From assembly GCF_900114655.1 (NCBI RefSeq), contig NZ_FOTT01000018.1, positions 1 to 59,844 on the forward strand: a stretch of 59,844 bases of DNA, written 5' to 3'. This document shows, in pieces, positions 45,032-54,410 of the stretch. The first letter of the stretch is position 1; each line of letters opens with the position of its first letter. Below the pieces are notes generated by a model. The model did not search any database. It was not told the origin of the DNA and saw only the letters and a list, made by a program, of their open reading frames with translations. The stretch comes from Candidatus Frackibacter sp. WG13. GTDB lineage: Bacteria > Bacillota > Halanaerobiia > Halobacteroidales > Acetohalobiaceae. The translations under genes were made by a program, and so were the position numbers.

Positions 45032-46543
45032 ATGAAAGTTAAAAAAGAGGGGTTGCAAATAAAGCTTGAATTGACCAGAGAAGATTATTACTCATCAGTT
45101 AAAAGAATGCTAAATATCTTAATACCGGATATAGAAGTGGTTAATGATGATTCAGCTGAAGTAGTGATTACAAGCAATTTAAAAGTAGATACTGATAAGA
45201 TTAAATTAAAGACTAAATTAGTTAGTTCAGATACGGAATTAATGAAAAAAGATATAGATACAGAGATTAGAGATGCTAGATATACAGATGGAGATATCGA
45301 GCGAAGGTGTAGGAGTAAAGTTAAATTTCATATTTATCAGCTACTAGTTAAGTTTTTAGACCTTACACCTAGTCCCTGGGGGATTTTAATTGGGGTTCGT
45401 CCAACTAAGATTGGACATTTTTTAATGGATAAAGGCTTTAATTATAACGAAATCAAGAATAATTTGCAGTCAACATATGGAGTTAGTAATGAAAAGGCTG
45501 ACCTATTATTACGGGTAGTTAAAAAAGAGAGAATATATCTCCCAACAAAAGAAGAAGTTAAGGATAGAGTAAGTATTTATATAGGAATACCTTTTTGTCC
45601 ATCGAGATGTGGTTACTGTTCATTTCCAGCTTATGGTCTGAAGGATGCTGCAAAGTATATTTCTCCTTTTTTGAAGAGCCTTCATTATGAAATTCGAGAA
45701 GTAGGTAGTTGGCTAGCTAAGAATGGAATTACTGTGGATACTATTTATTTAGGTGGTGGTACACCTACTACCTTAAATGAAGAACAATTAAAAGAACTAC
45801 TAGCAATAATTAAAGAAAGTTTCTACCATTTAGAAGTAAGAGAATTTAATGTAGAAGCCGGAAGACCAGACACAATTACTAAGAAGAAATTAGAACTATT
45901 GAAAGAATACAATGTTAATCGAATTAGTATTAATCCTCAGACTATGAATCAAGGTACTTTAAAAGCCATAGGAAGAGACCATACTATTAGGGAAGTTAAA
46001 GATGCTTTTAAATTAGCACGCCAGGTTGGATTTAATAATATTAATATGGATTTGATTATTGGATTACCAGGAGAAGATGAAGAATCTTTTACTAAAACGG
46101 TTCAAGATATAGAAGAATTAAATCCAGATAATTTAACAGTACATACAATGGCGATGAAGAGAGCATCAAGGTGGAAGCAAAACTCTAATAAATTAGATTT
46201 TCCGCAAAGCGAAGAAGTAAGAAGAATGTTAGCACTTTCAAAGCAGCTAGCAATAAACTTAGGGGTGGAGCCTTATTACATGTATCGGCAGAAGTATATG
46301 TTAGGCAATCTTGAAAATATAGGTTATGCGAAACCAGGTTTAGAGTCGATATATAATATAATAATGATGGAAGAACGTGAAACAGTAATTGGCTTAGGAG
46401 GAGGGGCAATAACTAAGTTAGTCAATCCAGAAGATTGGACGATAGCTAGATTAAATAATCCTAAACAGCCTCAAGATTATATTAGAGAAGTAGAAGAGAG
46501 GACCACTAGCAAATTACAAAGGTTGACATCTTTATTCAGATAA
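45032..46543 (+). CDS. hemZ: HemZ-type oxygen-independent coproporphyrinogen III dehydrogenase
   Basis: This radical-SAM enzyme family is related to HemN. The cluster motif is Cys189-x3-Cys193-x2-Cys196 (CPSRCGYCSFPAY). GGGTPTTL and INPQTMN follow, together with IGLPGEDEESF, as in the HemN/HemW group. A family-specific N-terminal 180 residues precede the barrel. Its haem role is presumed from homology, and anaerobe HemZ proteins may serve other ends. From ATG 45032 (8 bases after GAGGGA) it is 503 aa; GTG 45017 overlaps the previous stop and is less likely. Confidence 0.92.
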   Translation: MKVKKEGLQIKLELTREDYYSSVKRMLNILIPDIEVVNDDSAEVVITSNLKVDTDKIKLKTKLVSSDTELMKKDIDTEIRDARYTDGDIERRCRSKVKFHIYQLLVKFLDLTPSPWGILIGVRPTKIGHFLMDKGFNYNEIKNNLQSTYGVSNEKADLLLRVVKKERIYLPTKEEVKDRVSIYIGIPFCPSRCGYCSFPAYGLKDAAKYISPFLKSLHYEIREVGSWLAKNGITVDTIYLGGGTPTTLNEEQLKELLAIIKESFYHLEVREFNVEAGRPDTITKKKLELLKEYNVNRISINPQTMNQGTLKAIGRDHTIREVKDAFKLARQVGFNNINMDLIIGLPGEDEESFTKTVQDIEELNPDNLTVHTMAMKRASRWKQNSNKLDFPQSEEVRRMLALSKQLAINLGVEPYYMYRQKYMLGNLENIGYAKPGLESIYNIIMMEERETVIGLGGGAITKLVNPEDWTIARLNNPKQPQDYIREVEERTTSKLQRLTSLFR

Positions 46544-46607
46544 GTTACAATGTGAAAGTAAAGTTGACTTAATAGTTTTATTCTATTATTAGAGGGAGGA
46601 TAAAGTG

Positions 46608-47822
46608 ATGATTTTTGATAGTTTACGGGATAACTCAAAGATACTGATCTATATAGTAGTTATTGCTTTTGCAGCTGGTGGTCTATTGGTAGGAGTTAGC
46701 GGTCTATTTACTAATTCTAAAACTCAACGCCAACCGGCATCGTATAATCAGGTAACGGAAAGAAATATCGCAGTAGTCAATGGGAAAGGCATCTCTTATC
46801 AGGAGTATTTGCAAGTATTACAAGGTATGAGTCAACAATATTTAGGACAGATTGGGAGCACTCAGCTCTTAGCGTTAAAAAGTAAGGTCTTAGATGAGAT
46901 GATTAATCAAGAATTACTATTACAAAAAGCAAAGGAAAAAGACTTTAATGTAGAAGTATCTAATGAAGAGGTTCAGACTCAGATTGATAAATTAATTAAT
47001 AATTATGCTAATTCTAAAGCTGATTTTGAAAAAATACTAGAATCTAGAGGGTTAACACTAGCTGATGTTAAGGCAGATTTAAAAGAAAGAATTAAACAAC
47101 AGAAGATGTTACAGAAGTTAGCAACTGAATTAAAGTCAGGTATTAAAGTAACTGACCAAGAAATAAAGACAGCATACAAGAAGCAGACAAACAAAGAAGA
47201 GTTAGATGATAACTTTGCTAAACAGAAGTCCGAAATTAAGAAGCAATTAATGCAACAGAAGACAAACCAAGCATTAACAAAATTAATAGAAGACTATAAA
47301 GCAAAGGCAGAGATTAAGATTAATTCTCCAGAGCTAAGAGGTTTTAAAGCAGCACAGAACAAAAAGTTTGATAAAGCGATTAAGAATTATAAGGAAGCTT
47401 TAAAACAGAGTGGTGGAAGAATTTATTTATATATGAATTTAGCTGATGTATATCAGAAACAGGGTAATAACGACTTAGCTTTAGAGACCTATCAAAAGGC
47501 TTTGGATAAGGCACCAGAAAACGCTGAATTGAGGTTTGCACTTGGTAACTTCTATTATCAAACTGGTGCTAAGAAGAAAGCAGTTAAGCAATTTGATAAA
47601 GCTTCTAAATTAGCCGGTGATGATCTTTTGATGCATTATAGATTATTATCAATTTATCAAAAGATGGGTTATAAAGAAAAATCTCAAGCAGAACTAAGTA
47701 AGATTGAAGCTATTCAAAAGAAAGCAGCTAAAGAAAGACAAAAAGCTATTCAAAAAGAAGCTAAGACTAAAACAGGTGGTAAGAAGAAGGCAGAGAATAA
47801 TAGTCAACAAAAAGATAATTAA
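46608..47822 (+). CDS. SurA N-terminal-like membrane-anchored protein with TPR repeats
   Basis: A 404-aa protein with one N-terminal membrane helix (about 12-32). A SurA_N-like chaperone region (about 53-190) contains AVVNGKGISYQEYLQVLQGM and LKSKVLDEMINQELLLQKA. From about 240 to 370 there are three TPR repeats, including LYMNLADVYQKQGNNDLALE. The C-terminus is Lys-rich. No parvulin PPIase domain follows the SurA region, so it is more likely a scaffold or chaperone than an isomerase. AGAGGGAGGA precedes ATG 46608. Confidence 0.85.
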   Translation: MIFDSLRDNSKILIYIVVIAFAAGGLLVGVSGLFTNSKTQRQPASYNQVTERNIAVVNGKGISYQEYLQVLQGMSQQYLGQIGSTQLLALKSKVLDEMINQELLLQKAKEKDFNVEVSNEEVQTQIDKLINNYANSKADFEKILESRGLTLADVKADLKERIKQQKMLQKLATELKSGIKVTDQEIKTAYKKQTNKEELDDNFAKQKSEIKKQLMQQKTNQALTKLIEDYKAKAEIKINSPELRGFKAAQNKKFDKAIKNYKEALKQSGGRIYLYMNLADVYQKQGNNDLALETYQKALDKAPENAELRFALGNFYYQTGAKKKAVKQFDKASKLAGDDLLMHYRLLSIYQKMGYKEKSQAELSKIEAIQKKAAKERQKAIQKEAKTKTGGKKKAENNSQQKDN

Positions 47823-47837
47823 GTAGTAATTAAACAT

Positions 47838-47911
47838 GCATAATCAATTGATAATGCCTAAAAGTTATCTTTGAAGTTGTGCTATCAATTGATTATGCTT
47901 GAAATTTAATT
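47838..47911. repeat. 16-bp perfect inverted repeat containing dispersed-repeat copy 2
   Basis: GCATAATCAATTGATA (47838-47853) and TATCAATTGATTATGC (47883-47898) are exact complements separated by 29 bases. The right arm plus its flank (47883-47911) is, on the minus strand, a copy of the repeat seen at 3758-3788 and 58543-58573. There is no T-run, so it is unlikely to be a simple terminator. Confidence 0.75.
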
Positions 47912-47976
47912 GTAGAATAAGATAAGCTTATTCTTAGTAAAATTGTGGATTAGTTTTAATATTAGGAGGTTTAAAG

Positions 47977-49239
47977 ATGGGAATTACAGGACCAAGAGGA
48001 ACGAATGATATTCTACCTGAGGAGAGTCTAAAATGGCAATATGTTGAGGAGACTGCTCAGGATATCTTTAAAAGATATAATTATCAAGAAATTCGAACGC
48101 CAATCTTTGAAGATACCAATCTATTTCAAAGAGGAATTGGCGAAACTACAGATATTGTAGAAAAAGAGATGTATACCTTTGATGATAAAGGGGGACGGAG
48201 TATTACTCTTCGACCGGAAGGTACAGCTTCTGTAGTAAGATCATTTTTAGAACATAAGGTTTATGGACAGGCTCAACCGACTAAGTATTACTACTTTGGG
48301 CCGATGTTTAGGTATGAAAGACCCCAATCAGGGCGTTATCGTCAATTTCATCAGCTAGGTGTTGAGGTGTTGGGTGCAGATAATCCGGCTATTGATGCTG
48401 AGGTTATAGCTTTAGGTCTGCAGATCTTAACTGAATTAGGTCTATCTGATTTAGAGGTGCACTTAAATAGTGTTGGTTGTCCCGATTGTAGAGATGAATA
48501 TCGCGAAGCATTAATGGATTACTTTGCCCCTAATTTAGATGATTTATGTTCTGATTGTCAATCTAGATATGAACGTAACCCATTAAGAATTCTTGATTGC
48601 AAGAATGAAAATTGTAAAGAATATACTGATGATGCACCAGAAATCTATGATTCATTGTGTGATGAATGTGCAGATCACTTTGATATGGTTGAAAAGTACT
48701 TAGAAGAGTTAGAAATAGACTATATTTTAGATCCGAGGTTAGTTAGAGGTTTGGATTACTATACGAAAACAGCATTTGAGATTATTTATACAGGCTTAGG
48801 AGCTCAAGACACTATCTTTGGTGGAGGGCGTTATGATGGTTTAGCAGAAGAAGTAGGTGGTCGTGAAATTCCTGGTATTGGTTTTGCAATGGGAATGGAG
48901 CGAATTATCCTTGCTTTAGAAGAACAAGAAGTTGATTTGCCATTAACAACAGATTTAGATCTATTTATAACGACTATCGGACAACCAGCTCAAGAAGCAG
49001 CATTTAAATATCTATATCAATTAAGAAAAGCTGGTTTGAGAGTAGAGATGGATCATTTAGATAGAAGTGTAAAAGGGCAGATGAAGTGTGCTGACCGAAA
49101 TAATGCACAATATAGTATCATTTTAGGTGGCAACGAATTAGAAAAAGGCGTAGCTACTATAAGAGAGATGAAGACTGGAGAGCAAGAAGAGATTGAATTA
49201 GACAACTTAATTACAGTAATGAAAGAAAAGGTAGAATAG
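47977..49239 (+). CDS. hisS: Histidyl-tRNA synthetase
   Basis: A class II synthetase of 420 aa. It begins GITGPRGTNDILPEES. Motif 2 is YYFGPMFRYERPQSGRYRQF (about 107-126). The histidine-specific LDPRLVRGLDYYTKTAFE (about 253-270) and motif 3 GIGFAMGMERI (about 307-317) are complete, followed by the HGTP anticodon domain. AGGAGGTTTAAAG precedes ATG 47977. No T-box is seen upstream. It pairs with aspS 20 bases downstream. Confidence 0.97.
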   Translation: MGITGPRGTNDILPEESLKWQYVEETAQDIFKRYNYQEIRTPIFEDTNLFQRGIGETTDIVEKEMYTFDDKGGRSITLRPEGTASVVRSFLEHKVYGQAQPTKYYYFGPMFRYERPQSGRYRQFHQLGVEVLGADNPAIDAEVIALGLQILTELGLSDLEVHLNSVGCPDCRDEYREALMDYFAPNLDDLCSDCQSRYERNPLRILDCKNENCKEYTDDAPEIYDSLCDECADHFDMVEKYLEELEIDYILDPRLVRGLDYYTKTAFEIIYTGLGAQDTIFGGGRYDGLAEEVGGREIPGIGFAMGMERIILALEEQEVDLPLTTDLDLFITTIGQPAQEAAFKYLYQLRKAGLRVEMDHLDRSVKGQMKCADRNNAQYSIILGGNELEKGVATIREMKTGEQEEIELDNLITVMKEKVE

Positions 49240-49259
49240 GTTAGGAGGTAATTTGACGA

Positions 49260-51053
49260 ATGGCAACTATGAAAGAGTTAAAGAGAAATTATTATTGTGG
49301 AGCATTAGGTGAAGACCAAGTAGGAGAAGAAGTGACCTTAATGGGCTGGGTACAACGTCGTCGTGATCATGGAGGGTTAATCTTTGCAGATCTAAGAGAT
49401 CGTTTTGGCATGGTACAGGTGGTATTTAATCCAGAAGATTCTGAGGCTGCATTTGAAAAAGCCGAAGAATTACGAAAAGAGTATGTAATTGCTGTTGTGG
49501 GTGAAGTAGTAGCAAGACCAGAAGGAACAGTTAATCCTGATTTGGCAACGGGAAAGGTAGAAGTTCATGTTAAAAAATTAGAGATTTTAGATGCTGCTGA
49601 AACGCCACCACTACAGATTGCTGAAGAGTCAGAAGTAGGAGAAGATTTAAGGTTAAGATATAGATATTTAGACCTGCGACGGCCAACTATGCAGCAGAAT
49701 TTAATCTTAAGACATAAAGTAAAGAAGTTAGTTCGAAATTACTTAGATAAACATGATTTCTTAGAGATTGAAACACCAATGCTGACTAAGAGTACTCCTG
49801 AGGGGGCTAGAGATTATTTAGTAGCTAGCCGAGTTAATCCTGGTAAGTTTTATGCGTTACCACAGTCACCTCAATTGTTTAAACAGTTATTAATGGTTTC
49901 TGGTATGGAAAGGTACTATCAGATTGTAAGATGTTTTAGAGATGAAGATTTACGGGCCGATAGACAGCCAGAATTTACTCAGATAGATTTAGAGATGTCC
50001 TTTATAAGTCAAAAAGATATTATGTCATTAATGGAAGGTATGATGCAGGAAATCTTTGCTCTTGCTGATGTTGAAGTTGTTGATGAATTTCCAAGGATGA
50101 GTTATCAAGAAGCCATAGAGAAGTATGGTAGTGATCGACCAGACTTGCGATTTGACTTGGAATTGATCGATATTTCTGGTATAGTAGCAGATGCAGAATT
50201 TAAAGTCTTTAGCGGAACCGTTGCTAATGGTGGTCAAGTAAAAGGAATTAATGCTAAAGGTTGTGCAGACTTTTCTCGTAAAGACCTAGATGATTTAACT
50301 GACTATGTAGGTATCTATGGAGCTAAAGGACTGGCTTGGATTGCACTTAAAGAAGATGGCATTAATTCTCCAATTACTAAATTCTTAAGTGAAGGGGAAT
50401 TAGAAAAGATCTTAGATAAGATGGGAGCAGAAGAAGGAGACTTATTATTATTTGTAGCTGACAAGCCAAAAGTTGTAGCAGCTGCTTTAGGTAACTTAAG
50501 ACAGAGATTAGCACGAAAATTAGATTTGATTGATAAAGATGAGTTTAACTTTGTCTGGATTACTGACTTCCCATTATTAGAAGAGGATGAAGATGAAGGC
50601 AGATTAATATCTTTACATCATCCATTTACAGCGCCACAAGATGAGGATATCGATCTATTAGATGATCAGCCTACGGAAGTTAGGGCTAAAGCTTATGACT
50701 TAGTCTTAAATGGAGTAGAAATTGGCGGAGGTAGTGTGAGAATTCATAATCGCGATTTACAAGAGAAGATATTTAAAATTCTTGACTTAGATGAAGAAGA
50801 GATTGATGAAAAGTTTGGGTTCTTATTAGAAGCTTTTGAATATGGTACTCCACCGCATGGCGGAATTGCTTTTGGATTAGACAGATTAGTGATGTTATTA
50901 GGAGGATTAGAATCTATTCGTGATGTAATTGCTTTTCCTAAAACGCAGAATGCAACTTGTCTACTAACTGAAGCCCCTTCTAATGTAGAAGAGAGACAGT
51001 TAGAAGAGCTACACTTAGAGATTGAAGAAGAGGATGAAATCGAACTTGAATAA
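49260..51053 (+). CDS. aspS: Aspartyl-tRNA synthetase
   Basis: A 597-aa bacterial-type AspRS. It has an N-terminal OB fold ([20 protein letters not shown], about 28-47), class II motif 2 [18 protein letters not shown], the bacterial GAD insertion (about 300-400) and motif 3 [12 protein letters not shown]. Anaerobes lacking AsnRS often use a non-discriminating AspRS; this cannot be decided from the sequence here. TTAGGAGGT precedes ATG 49260. Its stop is 1 base from that of the convergent minus-strand gene. Confidence 0.96.
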   Translation: MATMKELKRNYYCGALGEDQVGEEVTLMGWVQRRRDHGGLIFADLRDRFGMVQVVFNPEDSEAAFEKAEELRKEYVIAVVGEVVARPEGTVNPDLATGKVEVHVKKLEILDAAETPPLQIAEESEVGEDLRLRYRYLDLRRPTMQQNLILRHKVKKLVRNYLDKHDFLEIETPMLTKSTPEGARDYLVASRVNPGKFYALPQSPQLFKQLLMVSGMERYYQIVRCFRDEDLRADRQPEFTQIDLEMSFISQKDIMSLMEGMMQEIFALADVEVVDEFPRMSYQEAIEKYGSDRPDLRFDLELIDISGIVADAEFKVFSGTVANGGQVKGINAKGCADFSRKDLDDLTDYVGIYGAKGLAWIALKEDGINSPITKFLSEGELEKILDKMGAEEGDLLLFVADKPKVVAAALGNLRQRLARKLDLIDKDEFNFVWITDFPLLEEDEDEGRLISLHHPFTAPQDEDIDLLDDQPTEVRAKAYDLVLNGVEIGGGSVRIHNRDLQEKIFKILDLDEEEIDEKFGFLLEAFEYGTPPHGGIAFGLDRLVMLLGGLESIRDVIAFPKTQNATCLLTEAPSNVEERQLEELHLEIEEEDEIELE

Positions 51054-51054
51054 T

Positions 51055-51345
51055 TTATTTCTTTTGAAGATGATTCTTTAATCCAGATGAGATATCATGA
51101 ATAGCATGAGAACCACGAGAAATAATAATCCCAGTGATAATATAATCGATAACATCATAATAGATATCGACATCTAATTTATGCAAGATGCCAATTTGAG
51201 TACTAATACAGACTGTTATACCAATCATTACGGCAATCATTTTGCTACGACTACCTTTAATAGAAAAGATTGATTTGAATGTATTAGTAACCATTTCTAC
51301 TAAGATAGCAAGTAAAAGAACTGTAGATAGCGATTCTAAAACCAT
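51055..51345 (-). CDS. Small membrane protein of unknown function
   Basis: This is the only convincing minus-strand gene of the window. The 96-aa product has three hydrophobic segments (about residues 5-20, 35-52 and 65-80), with GSRSKMIAVMIGITVCIS in the middle and a conserved-looking IITGIIISRGSHAIHDI near the end. The size and helix pattern resemble holin-like or small toxin-like membrane proteins, but I cannot assign a family. GAGAGG lies 8 bases before ATG 51345 (GTG 51354 is in frame). It converges tail-to-tail with aspS with no room for a separate terminator. Confidence 0.75.
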   Translation of the reverse strand: MVLESLSTVLLLAILVEMVTNTFKSIFSIKGSRSKMIAVMIGITVCISTQIGILHKLDVDIYYDVIDYIITGIIISRGSHAIHDISSGLKNHLQKK

Positions 51346-51441
51346 AGTAGTCACCTCTCATTTATTAGTCTTTCAATACATAATATGTGAGGGGGCAGGA
51401 ATATATGCTATACGATATAATGAAATTACATTTTTTGGTGT

Positions 51442-51470
51442 TTGCAATTTAGGTTGGGTTATGATATTAT
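51442..51470 (+). promoter_or_regulatory. Promoter of 6S RNA
   Basis: TTGCAA (51442-51447), a 17-nt spacer and TATTAT (51465-51470) place transcription start near 51477, at the 5' edge of the 6S-like RNA. Confidence 0.65.
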
Positions 51471-51477
51471 TTAATTA

Positions 51478-51685
51478 AGTTAAAAAACAGCAAAAACCAA
51501 TCTTGTTCTGCCGTGTACGTGGGGATATTATATTTTGCCCAACACCAACACACAGGGAGCCTGGACTCCATCTGTGGCGTATATGCCTCCATAGAGTGGA
51601 CATACAAATCAGGTGGGAGGGCACCCACTTTGTAGACAGGGAGCAAAATCATAAGTCCATACGGCATGGTGGGACATTCTATTTT
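51478..51685 (+). ncRNA. ssrS: 6S RNA (RNA polymerase regulator)
   Basis: About 200 nt with no sensible reading frame and higher G+C than its flanks folds as a long rod. A closing stem pairs TGTTCTGCCGTGTA (about 51509) with TACGGCATGGTGGGACA (about 51659), and the interior is interrupted (CTCCATCTGTGG, GTGGGAGGGCACCCAC). 6S RNA mimics an open promoter and sequesters the sigma-A holoenzyme. Context supports the call: Bacillus 6S-1 lies beside aspS and near rarA, and proteobacterial 6S lies beside the 5-formyl-THF ligase gene. Both neighbours are here. Ends are approximate. Confidence 0.8.
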
Positions 51686-51686
51686 T

Positions 51687-51719
51687 AAAACTGGTTCTAA
51701 AATGAGAACCAGTTTTTTT
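51687..51719 (+). terminator. Terminator of 6S RNA
   Basis: AAAACTGGTTCT (51687-51698) pairs perfectly with AGAACCAGTTTT (51705-51716), followed by T residues. Confidence 0.92.
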
Positions 51720-51720
51720 A

Positions 51721-51750
51721 TTGACAACTACTTTTAAAATTTGATATGAT
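51721..51750 (+). promoter_or_regulatory. Promoter of the formyl-THF ligase operon
   Basis: TTGACA (51721-51726), an 18-nt spacer and TATGAT (51745-51750) directly follow the 6S terminator and drive the genes from 51792. Confidence 0.7.
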
Positions 51751-51791
51751 AAATGTAGATTGACTTCCAAATTAAGCCAACAAGGAGTGGT

Positions 51792-52382
51792 ATGATGTCT
51801 GATAAGAAGGTACAAGAAGCAAAAGCAGAACAGAGAGAGAAGGTATTAAATTATCGACAAAGATTAACTGATAGAGAGTTATTGGGTAAAAGTATGGAGA
51901 TCAAAAAGAAGCTATTTGAATTAAAAGAGTTTCAGGAAGCAGAAGTAATTATGTTTTACATAGATTTTAGAAATGAAGTGAAGACTGAGTTTATGATTAA
52001 AGAAGCATTAAAGTTGGGTAAGAGAGTACTTGTACCCATTAGCCAAGTAGAAGATAGGTCATTATTATTATCTGAACTAAAAGACTATGACCAAGAATTA
52101 GAATTAGGTACATATGACATTTTAGAACCGAAAAAAGAGTATATTAGACCAGTAAAATACAAGAAACTTGACTTTGTTGTAGTTCCTGGGGTTGCCTTTG
52201 ATGAAGAATGTAACCGTTTAGGCTACGGTGGAGGCTACTATGATCGATTTTCAGCTAAGCTAGATGATAATGTAATGAGAGCGGCATTAGCTTTTGAAAT
52301 CCAAATTGTAGATGAAGTTATTACTGGTGAATATGACTTACCAGTTGATAAAGTCTTAACAGAAGAAAGAGTTATAGGGTGA
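51792..52382 (+). CDS. 5-formyltetrahydrofolate cyclo-ligase
   Basis: This enzyme (MTHFS, 196 aa) converts 5-formyl-THF to methenyl-THF with ATP, recovering folate one-carbon units. The family motif EECNRLGYGGGYYDRF (about 138-153) and VPGVAFD just before it are clear. The N-terminus is a charged helix. CAAGGAGTGGT precedes two adjacent ATGs (51792, 51795). In many bacteria this gene follows 6S RNA, as here. Its stop overlaps the in-frame upstream edge of rarA. Confidence 0.93.
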   Translation: MMSDKKVQEAKAEQREKVLNYRQRLTDRELLGKSMEIKKKLFELKEFQEAEVIMFYIDFRNEVKTEFMIKEALKLGKRVLVPISQVEDRSLLLSELKDYDQELELGTYDILEPKKEYIRPVKYKKLDFVVVPGVAFDEECNRLGYGGGYYDRFSAKLDDNVMRAALAFEIQIVDEVITGEYDLPVDKVLTEERVIG

Positions 52383-52387
52383 CTATA

Positions 52388-53716
52388 ATGGATCTATTTA
52401 CTCATAGTGCACAAGATGAAATAGCAGCTACATCTCCTTTGGCCGATAGGATGCGACCACGAAGTTTAGATGAATTTATTGGTCAAAGTAAGATTGTGGG
52501 TGAAGGCAAGTTATTACGGAGGGCTATTCAAGCTGATCGTTTGCAGTCTTTAATCTTCTATGGTCCACCGGGCACAGGAAAAACTACCTTAGCTATGATT
52601 ATTGCTAATACTACTAGTTCTGAATTTGAAAAACTGAATGCTGTTACTTCCGGGGTTAAAGATATTAGACGAGTAATTAAACAAGCTAGAGAGAGGAAAG
52701 GTATGTATCAGCAACAGACGATCCTCTTTATCGATGAGATTCACCGATTCAATAAATCACAACAAGATGCTCTTTTGCCAGCAGTTGAAAAAGGGACGAT
52801 TATCTTAATTGGAGCTACTACTGAGAATCCTTATTTTGAAGTTAATTCACCTTTAGTTTCTAGGTCAAGGATATTTCAATTAGAACTACTTAAAAGAGAA
52901 GACTTGAAGCAAATTTTATTAAATGCACTAAAAGATGAAACTAGAGGTCTAGGTGAATATAAAGTTCATTTAAAAGAAGAAGCATTAGAACATATTATAG
53001 ATGTAGCCGGAGGGGATGCCAGATCGGCTCTAAATGCCTTAGAATTAGCAGTCTTAACTACACCAACTAAGAAAGATGGAGTTAAAGATATTACAATAGA
53101 AGTAGCAGAAGAATCTATTCAGCAACGATCTTTAGATTATGACCAAGCAGGAGATAATCATTATGATACAGTCTCAGCTTTTATCAAAAGCATGCGTGGT
53201 TCAGATCCTGATGCTACATTATATTGGTTAGCCAAAATGTTAGAAGCCGGTGAAGACCCTAGATTTATTGCTCGGCGAATGATTGTACACGCTGCTGAAG
53301 ATGTAGGTATAGCAGACCCGCAAGCATTAGTAATTGCTAATGCTGCCGCTGACGCTGTAGAGTATGTGGGGCTACCAGAAGCTCGTATTCCCTTAGCCGA
53401 GGCAGCAGTCTACATTGCGACTGCTCCGAAGAGTAATGCTATTATCAGAGGAATAGATAAAGCGATAAGTACTGTTCGCAATCAGAATTCCTCAGGAATA
53501 CCTGACCACCTTCGTGATGCTCATTATAAAGGTGCTAAGAAATTAGGTCATGGTAAAGGATATAAGTATCCTTATCATTATCAGGATAATTATGTAGAAC
53601 AGCAGTACTTACCAGATGAATTAGTTAAAGAAGAATTTTATCATCCTGGAGACCAGGGCTACGAAGAAGAGATTAAGCAATTTTGGCTAAAGGTAGGGAA
53701 TAAGAAAAAAGATTAG
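52388..53716 (+). CDS. rarA: Replication-associated recombination protein A (MgsA/RarA AAA+ ATPase)
   Basis: RarA is a clamp-loader-like AAA+ tetramer acting at stalled forks. Residues DRMRPRSLDEFIGQ (about 21-34) open the module. Walker A FYGPPGTGKTTLA is near 57-69, Walker B FIDEIHRFNK near 116-125, the sensor GATTENP near 142-148. The C-terminal tetramerisation region has DYDQAGDNHYDTVSAFIKSM. ATG 52388 gives 442 aa; GTG 52379 overlaps the previous stop. In Bacillus it also lies near aspS and 6S RNA. Confidence 0.95.
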   Translation: MDLFTHSAQDEIAATSPLADRMRPRSLDEFIGQSKIVGEGKLLRRAIQADRLQSLIFYGPPGTGKTTLAMIIANTTSSEFEKLNAVTSGVKDIRRVIKQARERKGMYQQQTILFIDEIHRFNKSQQDALLPAVEKGTIILIGATTENPYFEVNSPLVSRSRIFQLELLKREDLKQILLNALKDETRGLGEYKVHLKEEALEHIIDVAGGDARSALNALELAVLTTPTKKDGVKDITIEVAEESIQQRSLDYDQAGDNHYDTVSAFIKSMRGSDPDATLYWLAKMLEAGEDPRFIARRMIVHAAEDVGIADPQALVIANAAADAVEYVGLPEARIPLAEAAVYIATAPKSNAIIRGIDKAISTVRNQNSSGIPDHLRDAHYKGAKKLGHGKGYKYPYHYQDNYVEQQYLPDELVKEEFYHPGDQGYEEEIKQFWLKVGNKKKD

Positions 53717-53783
53717 GTAACGACAGTATGTAACTAAACTTCAATAATTTACAGGCATTATCCTATGATTGAGGTGAATCAAC

Positions 53784-54410
53784 ATGAGCGATAATTATAA
53801 AACAATAGCTAAGGATTACAGAATACAACGGACTATCAAAAAATGCAAATTTATAACTTCAGCAGCTAATGTTAAAAGCGTAAAAGAAGCTGAAGATTTT
53901 ATAAATAAAGTTTCAGAGGAATTTGCTGATGCTACTCATAATGTTTATGCATTTAAGATTGGTTTAGGAGATCAAGCAATTAAAAGAGCAAATGACGATG
54001 GAGAACCGGCGGGATCATCGGGCCCTCCGGTTTTGAAGGCAATTGAGGGAGAAGAAGTGATTAATATAGTAATTGTAGTCACTCGTTACTTTGGCGGAGT
54101 TAAACATGGGATTGGAGGTTTGATTCGTGCCTATGGGCAAAGCGGACGCGAGGTAATTAGAGAAGCGGGAATAATAGAAAAAGAACGTTATTTAACTATC
54201 GGTATTTCTGTATCATATGATGCTATGGGACAGGTGATTAATGACTTATCAGGAAAGCAAGGCAAAGTTAAAGATACTAATTATACTAACGATGGAGTAG
54301 AGATTATAGCGGCAATGAAACCAAGCTATTTAGAGGCATTTAAAGATAGAATGGTAGAAGCTACTAGAGGTCAAGCTAGATTTCGTACTATAGGAGAGGA
54401 GTTTAGATAA
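53784..54410 (+). CDS. YigZ/IMPACT family protein
   Basis: A 208-aa protein with the IMPACT N-terminal domain: ATHNVYAFKIG, NDDGEPAGSSGPPVL (about 72-86) and VVTRYFGGVKHGIGGLIRAY. A DUF1949 C-terminal domain (about 140-205) follows. The family is widely conserved, with a suspected role in translation control or nucleotide/peptide binding; none is proven here. ATG 53784 follows GATTGAGGTG. It is joined to the next gene by a one-base overlap. Confidence 0.92.
   Translation: MSDNYKTIAKDYRIQRTIKKCKFITSAANVKSVKEAEDFINKVSEEFADATHNVYAFKIGLGDQAIKRANDDGEPAGSSGPPVLKAIEGEEVINIVIVVTRYFGGVKHGIGGLIRAYGQSGREVIREAGIIEKERYLTIGISVSYDAMGQVINDLSGKQGKVKDTNYTNDGVEIIAAMKPSYLEAFKDRMVEATRGQARFRTIGEEFR

Noticed and set aside
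47823-47976. T-box or other amino-acid leader before hisS
   Set aside because: No T-box core (GGTGGAACCGCG) or Stem I pattern is present; the spacer is filled by an inverted repeat.
51467-51815. Several short frames on both strands over the 6S region
   Set aside because: They overlap the 6S RNA, its terminator and the next promoter; no protein family or ribosome site supports them.
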